Of a DNA stretch of 62,170 nucleotides, positions 29,960 through 38,573 are shown one piece after another; position 1 is the first letter of the stretch, and every line of letters starts with the position of its first letter. The position numbers and the translations under genes were made by a program. The notes beneath the pieces were generated by a model. The model was given only the letters and a program-made list of their open reading frames with translations, did not search any database and was not told the origin of the DNA. The stretch covers positions 1-62,170 of the forward strand of contig NZ_ACYY01000018.1 in assembly GCF_000176015.1 (NCBI RefSeq), in the 5' to 3' direction. The stretch is from Rhodobacter ferrooxidans (lineage in GTDB: Bacteria; Pseudomonadota; Alphaproteobacteria; Rhodobacterales; Rhodobacteraceae).

Positions 29960-30856
29960 ATGAAAGTATTCATAAGTTGGTCGGGTGAACTCAGCCATAA
30001 AATTGCTGTATCTCTGCGCGATTGGCTACCCAACGTTATTCAATCGGTAACACCCTACGTATCGTCAGAAGATATAGATAAGGGCACTCGATGGAGCCTT
30101 GATATTGCGGGCGAGCTCTCGACCTCCTTCTATGGAATTTTGTGCGTTACTGAAGACAATATTTATGCACCTTGGCTTAATTTTGAAGCCGGGGCTTTGT
30201 CGAAGTCAATTGACAACACAAATGTATCGCCGTTTTTGTTTAAAATAAAGCGATCAGATGTGAATGGCCCGATCTTGCAGTTTCAATCAACGATCTTTGA
30301 GAAGGAAGATTTCAGGAAGCTCACACATGGGATTAAGACAGCAGATCCAGAGTGCAAAATAGACGATCAAAGGTTCAACTCGATCTTTGATGTTTGGTGG
30401 CCAAAACTCGAGGAATGCCTTCTTTCTCTTGCTAAGAGCGCTAAGACCGATGGCGAAACTCGAAAGAAAAGTCGCACTCCGCATGACGAAATACTTGAGC
30501 AAATTCTTGAACTGACTCGTCAGAACACCCGAACACTCTCACAACAGGAAAAGTTCCTATTGGATGCGACCCAAGCCACTTCCGAAGGTCGCGGAAGAGT
30601 GGGGAGCATTGGTACAGATCATCCTGTTTTTAGAGATATCGTTGAGTCATTGTCTGCGATCCGCGAATTCGCTCTTGTGAGTTCAGCAAACACCGAAGGA
30701 TTATTGGACGCTATTCGGCGAATCGAAAACCCCATTTTCTTCCTTCTCGATAGGCTTGGGGCTCCGACCTCCCTAAGAACCTTCACTAGATACACAAACC
30801 CGACTTTACCACGCCGCAGAGTTCGGAACGAACTCGCGCCACCTGAGGCCGAGTAG
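29960..30856 (+). CDS. TIR-domain protein, candidate NADase or defence gene
   Basis: A 298-residue protein. Residues 1-130 form a TIR domain: KVFISWSGELSHKIAVSLRD, YVSSEDIDKGTRWS, then ILCVTEDNIYAPWLNFEAG. Trp72 and Glu76 fit the W...E spacing in which the glutamate is catalytic in TIR NADases. The remainder is helical with a hydrophobic patch near RIENPIFFLLDRLG, perhaps for oligomerisation, and ends in a basic tail. The gene is clearly AT-richer than its surroundings and uses codons such as ATA, AGA and TTA. GTG 29951 is an alternative start. Known bacterial TIR proteins act in anti-phage signalling or as effectors; no partner gene is seen, so that role is inference. Confidence 0.8.
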   Translation: MKVFISWSGELSHKIAVSLRDWLPNVIQSVTPYVSSEDIDKGTRWSLDIAGELSTSFYGILCVTEDNIYAPWLNFEAGALSKSIDNTNVSPFLFKIKRSDVNGPILQFQSTIFEKEDFRKLTHGIKTADPECKIDDQRFNSIFDVWWPKLEECLLSLAKSAKTDGETRKKSRTPHDEILEQILELTRQNTRTLSQQEKFLLDATQATSEGRGRVGSIGTDHPVFRDIVESLSAIREFALVSSANTEGLLDAIRRIENPIFFLLDRLGAPTSLRTFTRYTNPTLPRRRVRNELAPPEAE

Positions 30857-31495
30857 CTCGAGTGGCAGGTTGTTCTTTTCGTTCAACAGTGGGGTGAATC
30901 CCCTCAGCCATCCCAGCCCGATTTGTCACGCGACAAATCGGGCCGCGCCTGCCTGTCCTTTGCAGGCGCGTTACCGCGCCTCCCCGCCCGGCCACGGACC
31001 GGGCGTTCGATCGGGAAACGGTCCACTGGACCGTTTCTGATCCGGCCTCACCCCAGGCAGTCGCGCCCCGATTTCCAACCGCAAGCCCCTAGCCGCACAC
31101 CCCTTGCCCTGCGGCTTGCGCCTTCAGGCAATCGGGCCGGGCGATCGTCCACTGGACGGTCGCCTTGCGGCCCTCTGGCTCTTGTTCCCGGCGCCTTTCT
31201 GAGCCCGCAAACAAGACGGGCCGCCGATCTTCCACCGCACACCAAAGCCCCCTCCCCCCACACCGCCCTTGACATCCCGCGCGAAAACCCCCATCTGCCC
31301 CCTATCCGAGAGCCCGTGCCGCGTGAGCATGTGTAAGGCCCGGATATGGTTCCCACCTTCACGCAGGGGCACCGCGACCCGTTCGGCGCGTGTGGCATCC
31401 GGCCATCCCGTCAGTCACGGGCCGCCCCTCCTGCTGCGCCGCATCCTGCGGCCTGCGCCATTCCGGCGGCCAACCCCGCCATTTGAAAGAACAAG
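30857..31495. promoter_or_regulatory. Hairpin-rich 0.6-kb leader upstream of the helicase
   Basis: No convincing gene. At least four strong inverted repeats lie here: GCCCGATTTGTC arms (30916-30943), CGCGCCTGC arms (30944-30970), GAAACGGTCC-ACT-GGACCGTTTC (31015-31037) and GGCGATCGTCC-ACT with one G-U pair (31140-31164). A wider stem is possible between CCGATT...CGCAAGCC and GGCTTGCG...AATCGG (about 31,071-31,136). This could be a structured 5' UTR or an array of extragenic repeats. Confidence 0.55.
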
Positions 31496-32857
31496 ATGTC
31501 CACATTCGATTCCCTGGGCCTTAGCCCGAAACTCGCCAAAGGTCTGGAAAAGGCCGGCTACACCAAGCCGACGCCGATCCAGTTGCAGGCGATCCCGCTG
31601 ATCATGCAGGGCCGCGATCTGATGGGTCTGGCGCAGACCGGCACCGGCAAGACCGCAGCCTTCGGCCTGCCGCTGCTGCACCGCCTGCTGGATATCGGCC
31701 ATCCGCCGGCCCCCCGCAGCGTGCGGGCGCTGATCATGGCGCCGACCCGCGAACTGGTGTCCCAGATCTCGGAAGCCCTTGAAGTCTTTACCAAAGGCAC
31801 CGCCGTCAAGGTGGTCACCGTCACCGGCGGCGCCTCGCTGTTCCGGCAATCCGAGCGGCTGGCGCGTGGCGCCGACGTGCTGGTGGCGACGCCGGGCCGG
31901 TTGATCGACCTCTTGGACCGCAACGCCCTGACGCTGGAACATTGCGGCTATCTGGTGCTGGACGAGGCCGACCAGATGCTGGACATGGGCTTTATCCATG
32001 CGCTGAAAAAGATCGCCAAACACCTGCCGCTGAAACGCCAGACCCTGCTGTTTTCCGCCACCATGCCCAAGCTGATCGAGGATCTGGCGCAGACCTATCT
32101 GCGCGATCCGGTCAAGGTGCAGGTGGCCCCGCCGGGCAAGCCGATCGAGGCCATCGTGCAGGGCGTGCATTACACCCCGCAGGGCGACAAGGCGCGGCTG
32201 CTGGAGGAATACCTGAAAACCCACCCCGGCGAGATGGCGCTGGTGTTCGGGCGCACCAAGCACGGCTCGGAAAAGCTGATGAAGCTGCTGGTCGCCTGGG
32301 GCTTCAAGGCGGGGTCCATTCACGGCAACAAAAGCCAGAACCAGCGCGAGCGCACGCTGAGCGAGTTCCGCGAAGGCGCGCTTGACGTGCTGGTGGCGAC
32401 CGACGTGGCGGCGCGTGGCATCGACATTTCCGGCGTGCGGCATGTCTATAACTACGACATGCCGAACGTGCCGGAAAACTATGTCCACCGCATTGGCCGC
32501 ACCGCGCGGGCGGGTGCCGATGGCAAGGCCGTGGCCTTCTGCGCCCCGGCCGAGATGGAGGAAATTCAGGCCATCGAAAAGCTGCTGAAAACCCGGATTC
32601 CGGTGCTGGGCGGCGCGCCTTGGGCCGCCGATCTGGCCGGTGCCAGCAAACCGGCGCAAGGCCGGGGTGGCCGTCCGGGTGGCAAGCCGCAAGGCGGGCA
32701 GGGCAAACCCGCGGGTCGCAGCGCCAGCCCGAAACCCGCTGGCAAACCGCGCGCTCCGGTTCAGGGCGGCTATGGCGCGCCCAGCAAACCGGGTGCCAAC
32801 CGCCGCACCGGGTCGGCAGCACAGGGTGGCAACCGCAGCCATCGCACCGCCGTCTGA
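31496..32857 (+). CDS. DEAD-box RNA helicase (RhlE-like)
   Basis: A 453-residue ATP-dependent RNA helicase. The Q motif (YTKPTPIQLQAIP), motif I AQTGTGKTAAF, Ia PTRELVSQI, Ib TPGRLIDL, II VLDEADQMLDMG, III SATMP, V ATDVAARGID and VI HRIGRTARAG are all present in order. The C-terminal 80 residues are basic and rich in Gly, Lys, Pro and Arg, typical of RNA-binding tails of RhlE-type enzymes. It is often cold-induced in other bacteria; the long structured leader would fit post-transcriptional control. Confidence 0.93.
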   Translation: MSTFDSLGLSPKLAKGLEKAGYTKPTPIQLQAIPLIMQGRDLMGLAQTGTGKTAAFGLPLLHRLLDIGHPPAPRSVRALIMAPTRELVSQISEALEVFTKGTAVKVVTVTGGASLFRQSERLARGADVLVATPGRLIDLLDRNALTLEHCGYLVLDEADQMLDMGFIHALKKIAKHLPLKRQTLLFSATMPKLIEDLAQTYLRDPVKVQVAPPGKPIEAIVQGVHYTPQGDKARLLEEYLKTHPGEMALVFGRTKHGSEKLMKLLVAWGFKAGSIHGNKSQNQRERTLSEFREGALDVLVATDVAARGIDISGVRHVYNYDMPNVPENYVHRIGRTARAGADGKAVAFCAPAEMEEIQAIEKLLKTRIPVLGGAPWAADLAGASKPAQGRGGRPGGKPQGGQGKPAGRSASPKPAGKPRAPVQGGYGAPSKPGANRRTGSAAQGGNRSHRTAV

Positions 32858-32877
32858 TTGCGCTTAGGGGGCGGGCG

Positions 32878-33330
32878 TCAGCTCGCCTCTTCCTCCAGGT
32901 TCAGCTTCATTTCCAGCAGAACCTGTTGAATGGCCAGGGTTTCCCGCAGCAACCGCTTGGCCTCGTTGACCGAGATCACCCCGTCACCGATGGCCTGATT
33001 ATACTCGGCCATCAGCATCCCGAACCGCTGCGCCAGCGCCACCACGTCCGAGTTGATGCCGGTCGAGGGCGCATTGCGCTTTTCGGCGTCGTAAGACAGC
33101 GTGATGCCGCGCAGATCGGCCAGCGCGCTGGTGACATGCGGAAACCGCGAGGCGGACTCCAGTGCTGCCACCACGTCGATCGGCATGAAGCGGTCGTCAT
33201 GCTCCTCGCTGTCGGAATAGTAGCGCCCGATCGTGGCCTTGGACTTGCCGGTCAGCTTGCAGGCCGCCTCGATGCCGACATCCTTGACCAGCGCTTCGCT
33301 GTGTTTCTTCAGATAGCTGGCAACGGACAT
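32878..33330 (-). CDS. Phage CII-like helix-turn-helix protein
   Basis: A 150-residue protein resembling the phage regulatory CII family. The N-terminal VASYLKKHSEALVKDVGIEA leads into a helix-turn-helix (AACKLTGKSKATIGRYYSD). HVTSALADLRGITLSYDA and a C-terminal helical region with a coiled-coil-like LLRETLAIQQVLLEMKLNLEE follow. ATG 33330 follows GAGGGG. Homologues stand alone in many alphaproteobacterial genomes, so it is probably a domesticated chromosomal regulator rather than part of a prophage. Its target is unknown. Confidence 0.7.
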   Translation of the reverse strand: MSVASYLKKHSEALVKDVGIEAACKLTGKSKATIGRYYSDSEEHDDRFMPIDVVAALESASRFPHVTSALADLRGITLSYDAEKRNAPSTGINSDVVALAQRFGMLMAEYNQAIGDGVISVNEAKRLLRETLAIQQVLLEMKLNLEEEAS

Positions 33331-33740
33331 GGCAACCCCTCAGGCGACACCCCGGCCCGGCCGGGGAAAACAAACTCCGTTTTCCCATTAATCGGATGGC
33401 AGGAGTTTGTCATTCATAATCCAGTTCCGGGCAACCGGAACAGTAACGAGTGACCGGTGTCCCCAGCATCGGTTTCGGGTGGGGGTCCGCCGTGCTTTGG
33501 TTCCGCAAGGATGTGCCACCAGATGTGCGGTGGCGATGCGGCGGGCCCGTCAGTCTGATAAACGGGATGAGGGATGGTTCAATCGGGAAAACCCGGCCAA
33601 ACCCTTGAAATAAATGGTTCTGACACCCGCTGCACCCCTGCCCGAAACCGTTTCTGGCCCCAGCCGCCCATCTTCCAAGACGCCCATCTTGCAAACCGCC
33701 CATCTTGCACGGACGGCGGCCTTCGGGCTATCAACCAGCC
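33331..33740. other. Intergenic gap with 16-bp tandem repeats
   Basis: A 410-bp gap between divergent genes. No convincing reading frame. Just before tdk lie three tandem 16-bp units starting CGCCCATCTT (33665-33680, 33681-33696, 33697-33712). The remainder shows no clear structure. Confidence 0.55.
33665..33712. repeat. Three tandem 16-bp repeats upstream of tdk
   Basis: Units CGCCCATCTTCCAAGA, CGCCCATCTTGCAAAC and CGCCCATCTTGCACGG share the first ten bases exactly. They end 28 bp before the tdk start. Confidence 0.85.
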
Positions 33741-34319
33741 ATGGCCAAGCTCTATTTCCACTATTCCACGATGAATGCCGGCAAATCGACGGCGCTGCTG
33801 CAAGCCTCGCACAATTACCGCGAGGGCGGCATGGCGACCTATCTGGTCACCGCGCAATTCGACAATCGCGCCGGTGAGGGGCGGATTGCCAGCCGCATCG
33901 GCATCGGCGAGCCTGCCGACACCTTCGCACCCGACGACGACATGTTCGCGAAGATCGAAGCGCGGCTGGCGCAGGGTCCGGTGGCCTGCATCTTCCTCGA
34001 CGAGGCGCAGTTCCTGACCAAGCCGCAGGTTTGGCAACTGGCGCGTGCGGTCGATGATCTGGGCGTGCCGGTGATGTGCTACGGCCTGCGGGTCGATTTC
34101 CGCGGCGAGCTGTTTCCGGGGTCGGCGGCGCTGCTGGCCTGGGCCGACGAAATGCGCGAGGTGCGCACGATCTGCGGCTGCGGCAAGAAGGCCACCATGG
34201 TGGTGCGCAAGGGCCCGGACGGCCGGGCGCTGCGCGATGGCGAGCAGGTACAGATCGGCGGCAACGAGACCTATGTCAGCCTGTGCCGCAGGCACTGGCG
34301 GCAGGCGCTGGCCGACTGA
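33741..34319 (+). CDS. tdk: Thymidine kinase
   Basis: A 192-residue type II thymidine kinase phosphorylating thymidine with ATP. The P-loop lies in FHYSTMNAGKSTALLQ, the Asp-Glu pair in IFLDEAQFL, and zinc-ligand cysteines appear in CGCGKKA and near the end in LCRRH. The active-site lasso is at QIGGNETYVSLC. ATG 33741 begins MAKLYFHYS. It joins the window's other nucleoside-salvage genes functionally. Confidence 0.94.
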   Translation: MAKLYFHYSTMNAGKSTALLQASHNYREGGMATYLVTAQFDNRAGEGRIASRIGIGEPADTFAPDDDMFAKIEARLAQGPVACIFLDEAQFLTKPQVWQLARAVDDLGVPVMCYGLRVDFRGELFPGSAALLAWADEMREVRTICGCGKKATMVVRKGPDGRALRDGEQVQIGGNETYVSLCRRHWRQALAD

Positions 34320-34384
34320 CCGCACCGCTCATCCGCCCTGACAGGCGTCTTCGCTGCGATGACCGACCGCAAGGAAGGGAAGAG

Positions 34385-35299
34385 CTACCCCCGCCCGGCC
34401 CGCAGCGCGATCAGCACCCCGGCCCCGGCAATCAGCGCCATGCCGGTCACCGCCAGCGGCGTCAGCACCTCGGACCACAACAACCAGCCCCACAGCGCCG
34501 AAGCGGGCAGGATCATGTATTCGAACACCGACACCCGGCTGGCCTCGGCCACCTGATAGGCCTTGATCATCGCGCCGACCGCAAACAGCGACCCTGCCGC
34601 CTGCACCGCCGTCCAGAACCAGAACGTCCCCGAGGGCCAGACAAAGCCGCGCTGCACGAAACCGTCGGCCCCCGCAGGCACTTCCAGCGGCAGGAGGTAA
34701 AGCACCCCCATCCCGGCAAACCCCAGCAGCCCCAGCATGGCGAAAAACCCCGCCAGCAGCGTTTCCGCACTTTCGCCCGCGCACCACTGCCGCGTCGCGA
34801 TATTGCCCATCGCATACAGCGCCCCCGCCGCCACCGGCAGCACGGCGGCGACCGAGGCGCCGTTCAGCGCCGATGGCCCCAGCACCAGTATGACCCCGAC
34901 AAACCCCATCGCCACCGCGGCAATCCGCACAGGCCCGATCCGCATGCCGTAAGCAAAGCGCGAGATCAGCAGCACGAAAATGGGTGCGGTAAACAGCCCC
35001 GCCGCCACCTGCGCCACCGGCAGGAAGGCCAGCGCCCCGAAGTAGATCAGCATGGCAAAGCCGTGGATCGCACTGCGCGCCAGCACCGCGCCAAACCGCC
35101 TTGGCCGCAACCGCAGGCCCAGCGGCCAGGCCAGCAGCGCCAGCAAGCCCACCGCCATCACCGACCGCGTGGCGTGAAACTGCCACAGCCCGGCCTCGGC
35201 CGCGATCACCCGCACGTAATTGTCGGTAAAGCCGATCACCAGCGCATAGATCAGGATCATGCCGGCAGCGGCCAGCGTGCGGTCTTGGGTCGGGCTCAT
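34385..35299 (-). CDS. EamA/DMT family transporter
   Basis: A 304-residue membrane protein with about ten hydrophobic segments arranged as two EamA repeats. The first contains LWQFHATRSVMAVGLLALL and AALVAVPLG-like helices; the second ends ILPASALWGWLLWSEVLTPL followed by GMALIAGAGVLIALRAG, a pattern common in DMT exporters. ATG 35299 follows AGAGGA. The substrate is unknown. Confidence 0.87.
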   Translation of the reverse strand: MSPTQDRTLAAAGMILIYALVIGFTDNYVRVIAAEAGLWQFHATRSVMAVGLLALLAWPLGLRLRPRRFGAVLARSAIHGFAMLIYFGALAFLPVAQVAAGLFTAPIFVLLISRFAYGMRIGPVRIAAVAMGFVGVILVLGPSALNGASVAAVLPVAAGALYAMGNIATRQWCAGESAETLLAGFFAMLGLLGFAGMGVLYLLPLEVPAGADGFVQRGFVWPSGTFWFWTAVQAAGSLFAVGAMIKAYQVAEASRVSVFEYMILPASALWGWLLWSEVLTPLAVTGMALIAGAGVLIALRAGRG

Positions 35300-35476
35300 C
35301 GGGTGTCCTCTGCTGTCGGTCTTTCAAATCCTGCGGCAACAGCCCTTGCGCGCCCGAATCCGACATCGCCGCGTCCTTTCCGCACCTTGGGCAACCGGCC
35401 TCCGCTTCCGATTGTTCGCGCCGCCGCGCTGCGCTAGTCTGGCGGCAACCGAGGCAGGCCAAGGCAATAACCGCCC

Positions 35477-36493
35477 ATGACGGCGCTGAAAAAATACCAG
35501 AAGCTTGAAAGCCCCGGCCTTTGGCGCGACACGCCCGAGGCGCAGCGACGCGAGGTTGTGGTGAATTTTGGCGAGGCCTCGCTGGTACTGACCGACCCGC
35601 GCACCGAGGCCGCACTGACCCACTGGTCGCTTCCGGCGGTAGAACGGCTGAACCCCGGCACGCTGCCCGCGGTCTATTCCCCCGGCGCCGACGCGACCGA
35701 GACGCTGGAGATCGACGACCCCGAGATGATGGCGGCGCTGGAAACCGTGCGCGGCGTGCTGGCGCAGACGCGGCCACGCCCCGGCAGGCTGCGCGGCTCT
35801 ATCCTGCTGGGGTCGGTGGCGCTGGTCGTGGCGCTGGGGGTGTTCTGGCTGCCCGGTGCGCTGGAGCGGCACACCGCCTCGGTGTTGCCGCCCAGCACCC
35901 GCGCCGAGATCGGCACCATGGCCTTGGCCGATCTGGCGCGGTTGACCGGCAGGCCCTGCACCGATGCGGCGGGACAAGAGGCGCTGGACCTGTTGGGCCA
36001 GCGGCTGTTTGGTGCCGCCGCACCGCGGCTGGTGATCCTGCGCGATGGTGGCGCGCAGGCCTTGGCCCTGCCCGGCCCGATCCTGGCGCTGAACGCCAAG
36101 CTGGTGGAAACCGCCGATGGCCCCGAGGTGGCGGCGGGTTTCGCGCTGGCCGAAACCGCGCGCGCCGCGGCGCTGGACCCGATGATCGCCCTGCTGCATC
36201 ACGCCGGGTTGGGCGCGACCTTTCGTTTGCTGACCACCGGCGTGTTGCCGCAAACCGCGCTGCGGGGTTACGGCGAGGTGCTGCTGCGCCAGACCCCGGT
36301 AGCGGTGGATGACGCCACGCTGCTGGCCAGCTTTGCCAGCGCCCAGGTCTCCAGCACGGCCTATGCCTATGCGCTGGATGCCTCGGGCGAAAGCGTGCTG
36401 GGGCTGATCGAGGCCGACCCAAGCCGCAACCGGGCGCGGCCCTTGCTGGCCGATGGCGACTGGATCAGCCTGCAAGCGATCTGCGCCGAATGA
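35477..36493 (+). CDS. Membrane protein with degenerate M48-like domain
   Basis: A 338-residue protein: a cytoplasmic N-terminal region (residues 1-105), one membrane helix (about 110-128, ILLGSVALVVALGVFWLPG), then an exported domain. The latter resembles an M48-type peptidase: LVILRDGGAQALALPGPILAL precedes LNAKLVETADGPEVAAGFALAETAR, where an M48 enzyme would have the zinc-binding HExxH. Here the position reads ALAETAR, with no histidines, so it should be inactive as a metallopeptidase. The M48 comparison is by eye. ATG 35477 is used. It is convergent with the SPOR gene. Confidence 0.7.
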   Translation: MTALKKYQKLESPGLWRDTPEAQRREVVVNFGEASLVLTDPRTEAALTHWSLPAVERLNPGTLPAVYSPGADATETLEIDDPEMMAALETVRGVLAQTRPRPGRLRGSILLGSVALVVALGVFWLPGALERHTASVLPPSTRAEIGTMALADLARLTGRPCTDAAGQEALDLLGQRLFGAAAPRLVILRDGGAQALALPGPILALNAKLVETADGPEVAAGFALAETARAAALDPMIALLHHAGLGATFRLLTTGVLPQTALRGYGEVLLRQTPVAVDDATLLASFASAQVSSTAYAYALDASGESVLGLIEADPSRNRARPLLADGDWISLQAICAE

Positions 36494-36497
36494 AAGA

Positions 36498-36522
36498 CGC
36501 CCCCCTGCCTGGCAAGGGGGCG
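36498..36522. terminator. Terminator between convergent genes
   Basis: An inverted repeat with CGCCCCC and GGGGGCG arms, extendable inward by CTGCC/GGCA with one mismatch, lies five bases after the stop of the M48-like gene. It faces the SPOR-domain gene end. Confidence 0.65.
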
Positions 36523-36578
36523 CAAGGCTGATTGCTGCCCGACTTTTTATCAGTTTGCCCGTAAGGTTACCCGGAGTT

Positions 36579-37874
36579 TCACCGGATGAAGGCGTCGCCA
36601 AAGCCCGCGCCGCGGGCCGCCGAAAGGGCCGCCTGCGCCGCGCCGCGATCACCGAATGGCCCGGCCAGCACGATCTGCATCGCGGTGCCGCCCTTGCTGA
36701 TCTTCGCCGTGCCGACCCGCAGGCCCGCACCGCGAAGACGCGCCCTGGCCCCATCGGCATTGGCGGGCTGGGCAAAGGTGCCAACCTGCACATAGAAGCT
36801 GCCGCCCGCCGCTGGTGCCGCCGCCGGGGCCGCCACCCGCGCCGCAGGCTCGGTCATGGTCGATGCGCGCAGCCGGACCGGCTGGGCCAGAGCCGCGGCT
36901 TGCGGTGCCGACTGGCTGGAAGCCGCCCACCAGACCCGTTTCGTCGGCTGCCCAGCCACCAGACGGGCGGGCACCTCGCGGGTCCAGATCTGATCCTGCT
37001 GCGCCTGACCTTCGGCAGTGCCGATGCCGCGGTTGGGGTTCAGCCGGTCGTCGGTCCAAGCCGGTTTGTAGCCGCGCGGCAATGGCGGCAAAGCGGCCAC
37101 CCGCCGCACCGGCGCTGCCGCCGCATAACTGCCGCCTGCCGGGGCAGTGACCCGTGCGGCCACCTGCTGGCCCTGCACCGGCTCGTATATCCCGGCGCCG
37201 ACGCGGTTGCCGACGCCCTGCGCCACCACGGCATAGATCGGCGCCCGTGCGCCCTCCAGCGTGCCGTCGCCGCGGGTGCACAGCACCACCCGCCCGCCGT
37301 TCGACGTGGCATAGACCTTCGGCACCGGCGCGGATCTGAAGCAGCCGATCTGACCGGGGCCGGGCACGCTGGCCAAGGCCTGCGGTGCCGGTGCCGCCAC
37401 CCGTTGCACGGGCTGCGCGGCGGCCGCCTGAATGACGGGCGCTGCCGTATAGGTGTTGGCCGCTACCATCGGCGCCTGACCCGCCGCGCGGATCGTCGGC
37501 GGCGTGGTCAGCGAGGCCACGGTCTGCATCGGTGCCCCGGTGGCACGCTGCTGCACCGGGGCGCGCCGCACCACCGGCGCTGGAGCCTCGGCCACCTGCA
37601 CCGGCGCTGCCGCAACCGGCGCCCTCGCGGCGAGTGTTGGCGGATAGCCGCACAGCACCCGGCGCTGGCTGTTCACCCGCGGCACCCAGGTCACCTGCCC
37701 GCCAACGCCGGCGCGCAGGAACACACAGCCCTGACTGTCCACATACATCTGGCCTGCATAACCCGCAGGCGGCGCTTCACGCGGGCCACCAATGCGGCCA
37801 AGCGTCTGGGCATCAGCCGCGCACACCCCAACAGCAGCCGCCCAAAGAGCGACCGAAACAATCTTCAAAAGCAT
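36579..37874 (-). CDS. SPOR-domain periplasmic protein
   Basis: A 431-residue protein with a signal peptide (MLLKIVSVALWAAAVGVCAA), then MYVDSQGCVFLRAGVGG, a long low-complexity Ala/Pro/Val linker, and a C-terminal SPOR domain (about 355-431, opening YVQVGTFAQPANADGARARL). SPOR domains bind denuded peptidoglycan at the division septum. The start at 37874 follows GGGGG; ATG 37886 and 37901 are also in frame. The cysteine-rich VFLRAGVGGQVTWVPRVN block recurs in related Rhodobacterales proteins, as I recall. Confidence 0.82.
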   Translation of the reverse strand: MLLKIVSVALWAAAVGVCAADAQTLGRIGGPREAPPAGYAGQMYVDSQGCVFLRAGVGGQVTWVPRVNSQRRVLCGYPPTLAARAPVAAAPVQVAEAPAPVVRRAPVQQRATGAPMQTVASLTTPPTIRAAGQAPMVAANTYTAAPVIQAAAAQPVQRVAAPAPQALASVPGPGQIGCFRSAPVPKVYATSNGGRVVLCTRGDGTLEGARAPIYAVVAQGVGNRVGAGIYEPVQGQQVAARVTAPAGGSYAAAAPVRRVAALPPLPRGYKPAWTDDRLNPNRGIGTAEGQAQQDQIWTREVPARLVAGQPTKRVWWAASSQSAPQAAALAQPVRLRASTMTEPAARVAAPAAAPAAGGSFYVQVGTFAQPANADGARARLRGAGLRVGTAKISKGGTAMQIVLAGPFGDRGAAQAALSAARGAGFGDAFIR

Positions 37875-37940
37875 GACTACCCCCATGTAGCGTGGCGGCA
37901 ATGATGCGGCAGGATTGTTTCCGAGTAAAGAGCATTTCCC

Positions 37941-38573
37941 CTATTTTGTGCCGAACATGCGGTCGCCCGCATCCCCTAGCCCCGGCACAATATATCCGTG
38001 GTCATTCAGATGGCTATCCACCGCTGCTGTCACGATCGGCACGTCCGGATGGGCCTCTTTCATGCGCTTTATGCCCTCTGGTGCGGCCAGAAGACACAGG
38101 AAGCGGATGTTCTTCGCCCCCGATTGTTTCAAAAGATCAATCGCCGCGACCGAGGAATTGCCGGTGGCCAGCATCGGATCGACCACGATGCAGATGCGGT
38201 CCTCCAGCTGATCCGGCACCTTGCAGTAATACTGCACCGGCTTCAGCGTTTCGGGATCGCGGTAAAGCCCGACGAAGCCGACCCGCGCCGCCGGGATCAG
38301 CTCCAGGATCCCGTCCAACAACCCGTTGCCCGCCCGCAGGATCGAGATCAGCGCCAGTTTCTTGCCATCCAGCGTCGGCGCGTCCATCTCGCACAGCGGC
38401 GTTTCGATCCGCGTCGTGGTCATGTCCAGCTCGCGCGTCACCTCGTAAGCCAGCAGCAGGCTGATCTCGCGCAAAAGACGGCGGAACCCGGCGGTCGAGG
38501 TGTCCTTCTTGCGCATCAGCGTCAGCTTGTGCTGCACCAGCGGGTGATTGACGACGGTCAGATGATCAAGCAT
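37941..38573 (-). CDS. upp: Uracil phosphoribosyltransferase
   Basis: A 210-residue enzyme making UMP from uracil and [22 protein letters not shown] is the family opening, [19 protein letters not shown] and the PRPP loop [19 protein letters not shown] follow, and the uracil-binding end is [17 protein letters not shown]. It overlaps the end of add by eight bases and closes the cdd-deoA-deoB-add-upp operon. Confidence 0.95.
   Translation of the reverse strand: MLDHLTVVNHPLVQHKLTLMRKKDTSTAGFRRLLREISLLLAYEVTRELDMTTTRIETPLCEMDAPTLDGKKLALISILRAGNGLLDGILELIPAARVGFVGLYRDPETLKPVQYYCKVPDQLEDRICIVVDPMLATGNSSVAAIDLLKQSGAKNIRFLCLLAAPEGIKRMKEAHPDVPIVTAAVDSHLNDHGYIVPGLGDAGDRMFGTK

Noticed and set aside
32878-33330. 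Prophage remnant
   Set aside because: Only the single CII-like gene is present; no other phage genes, integrase or att sites nearby.
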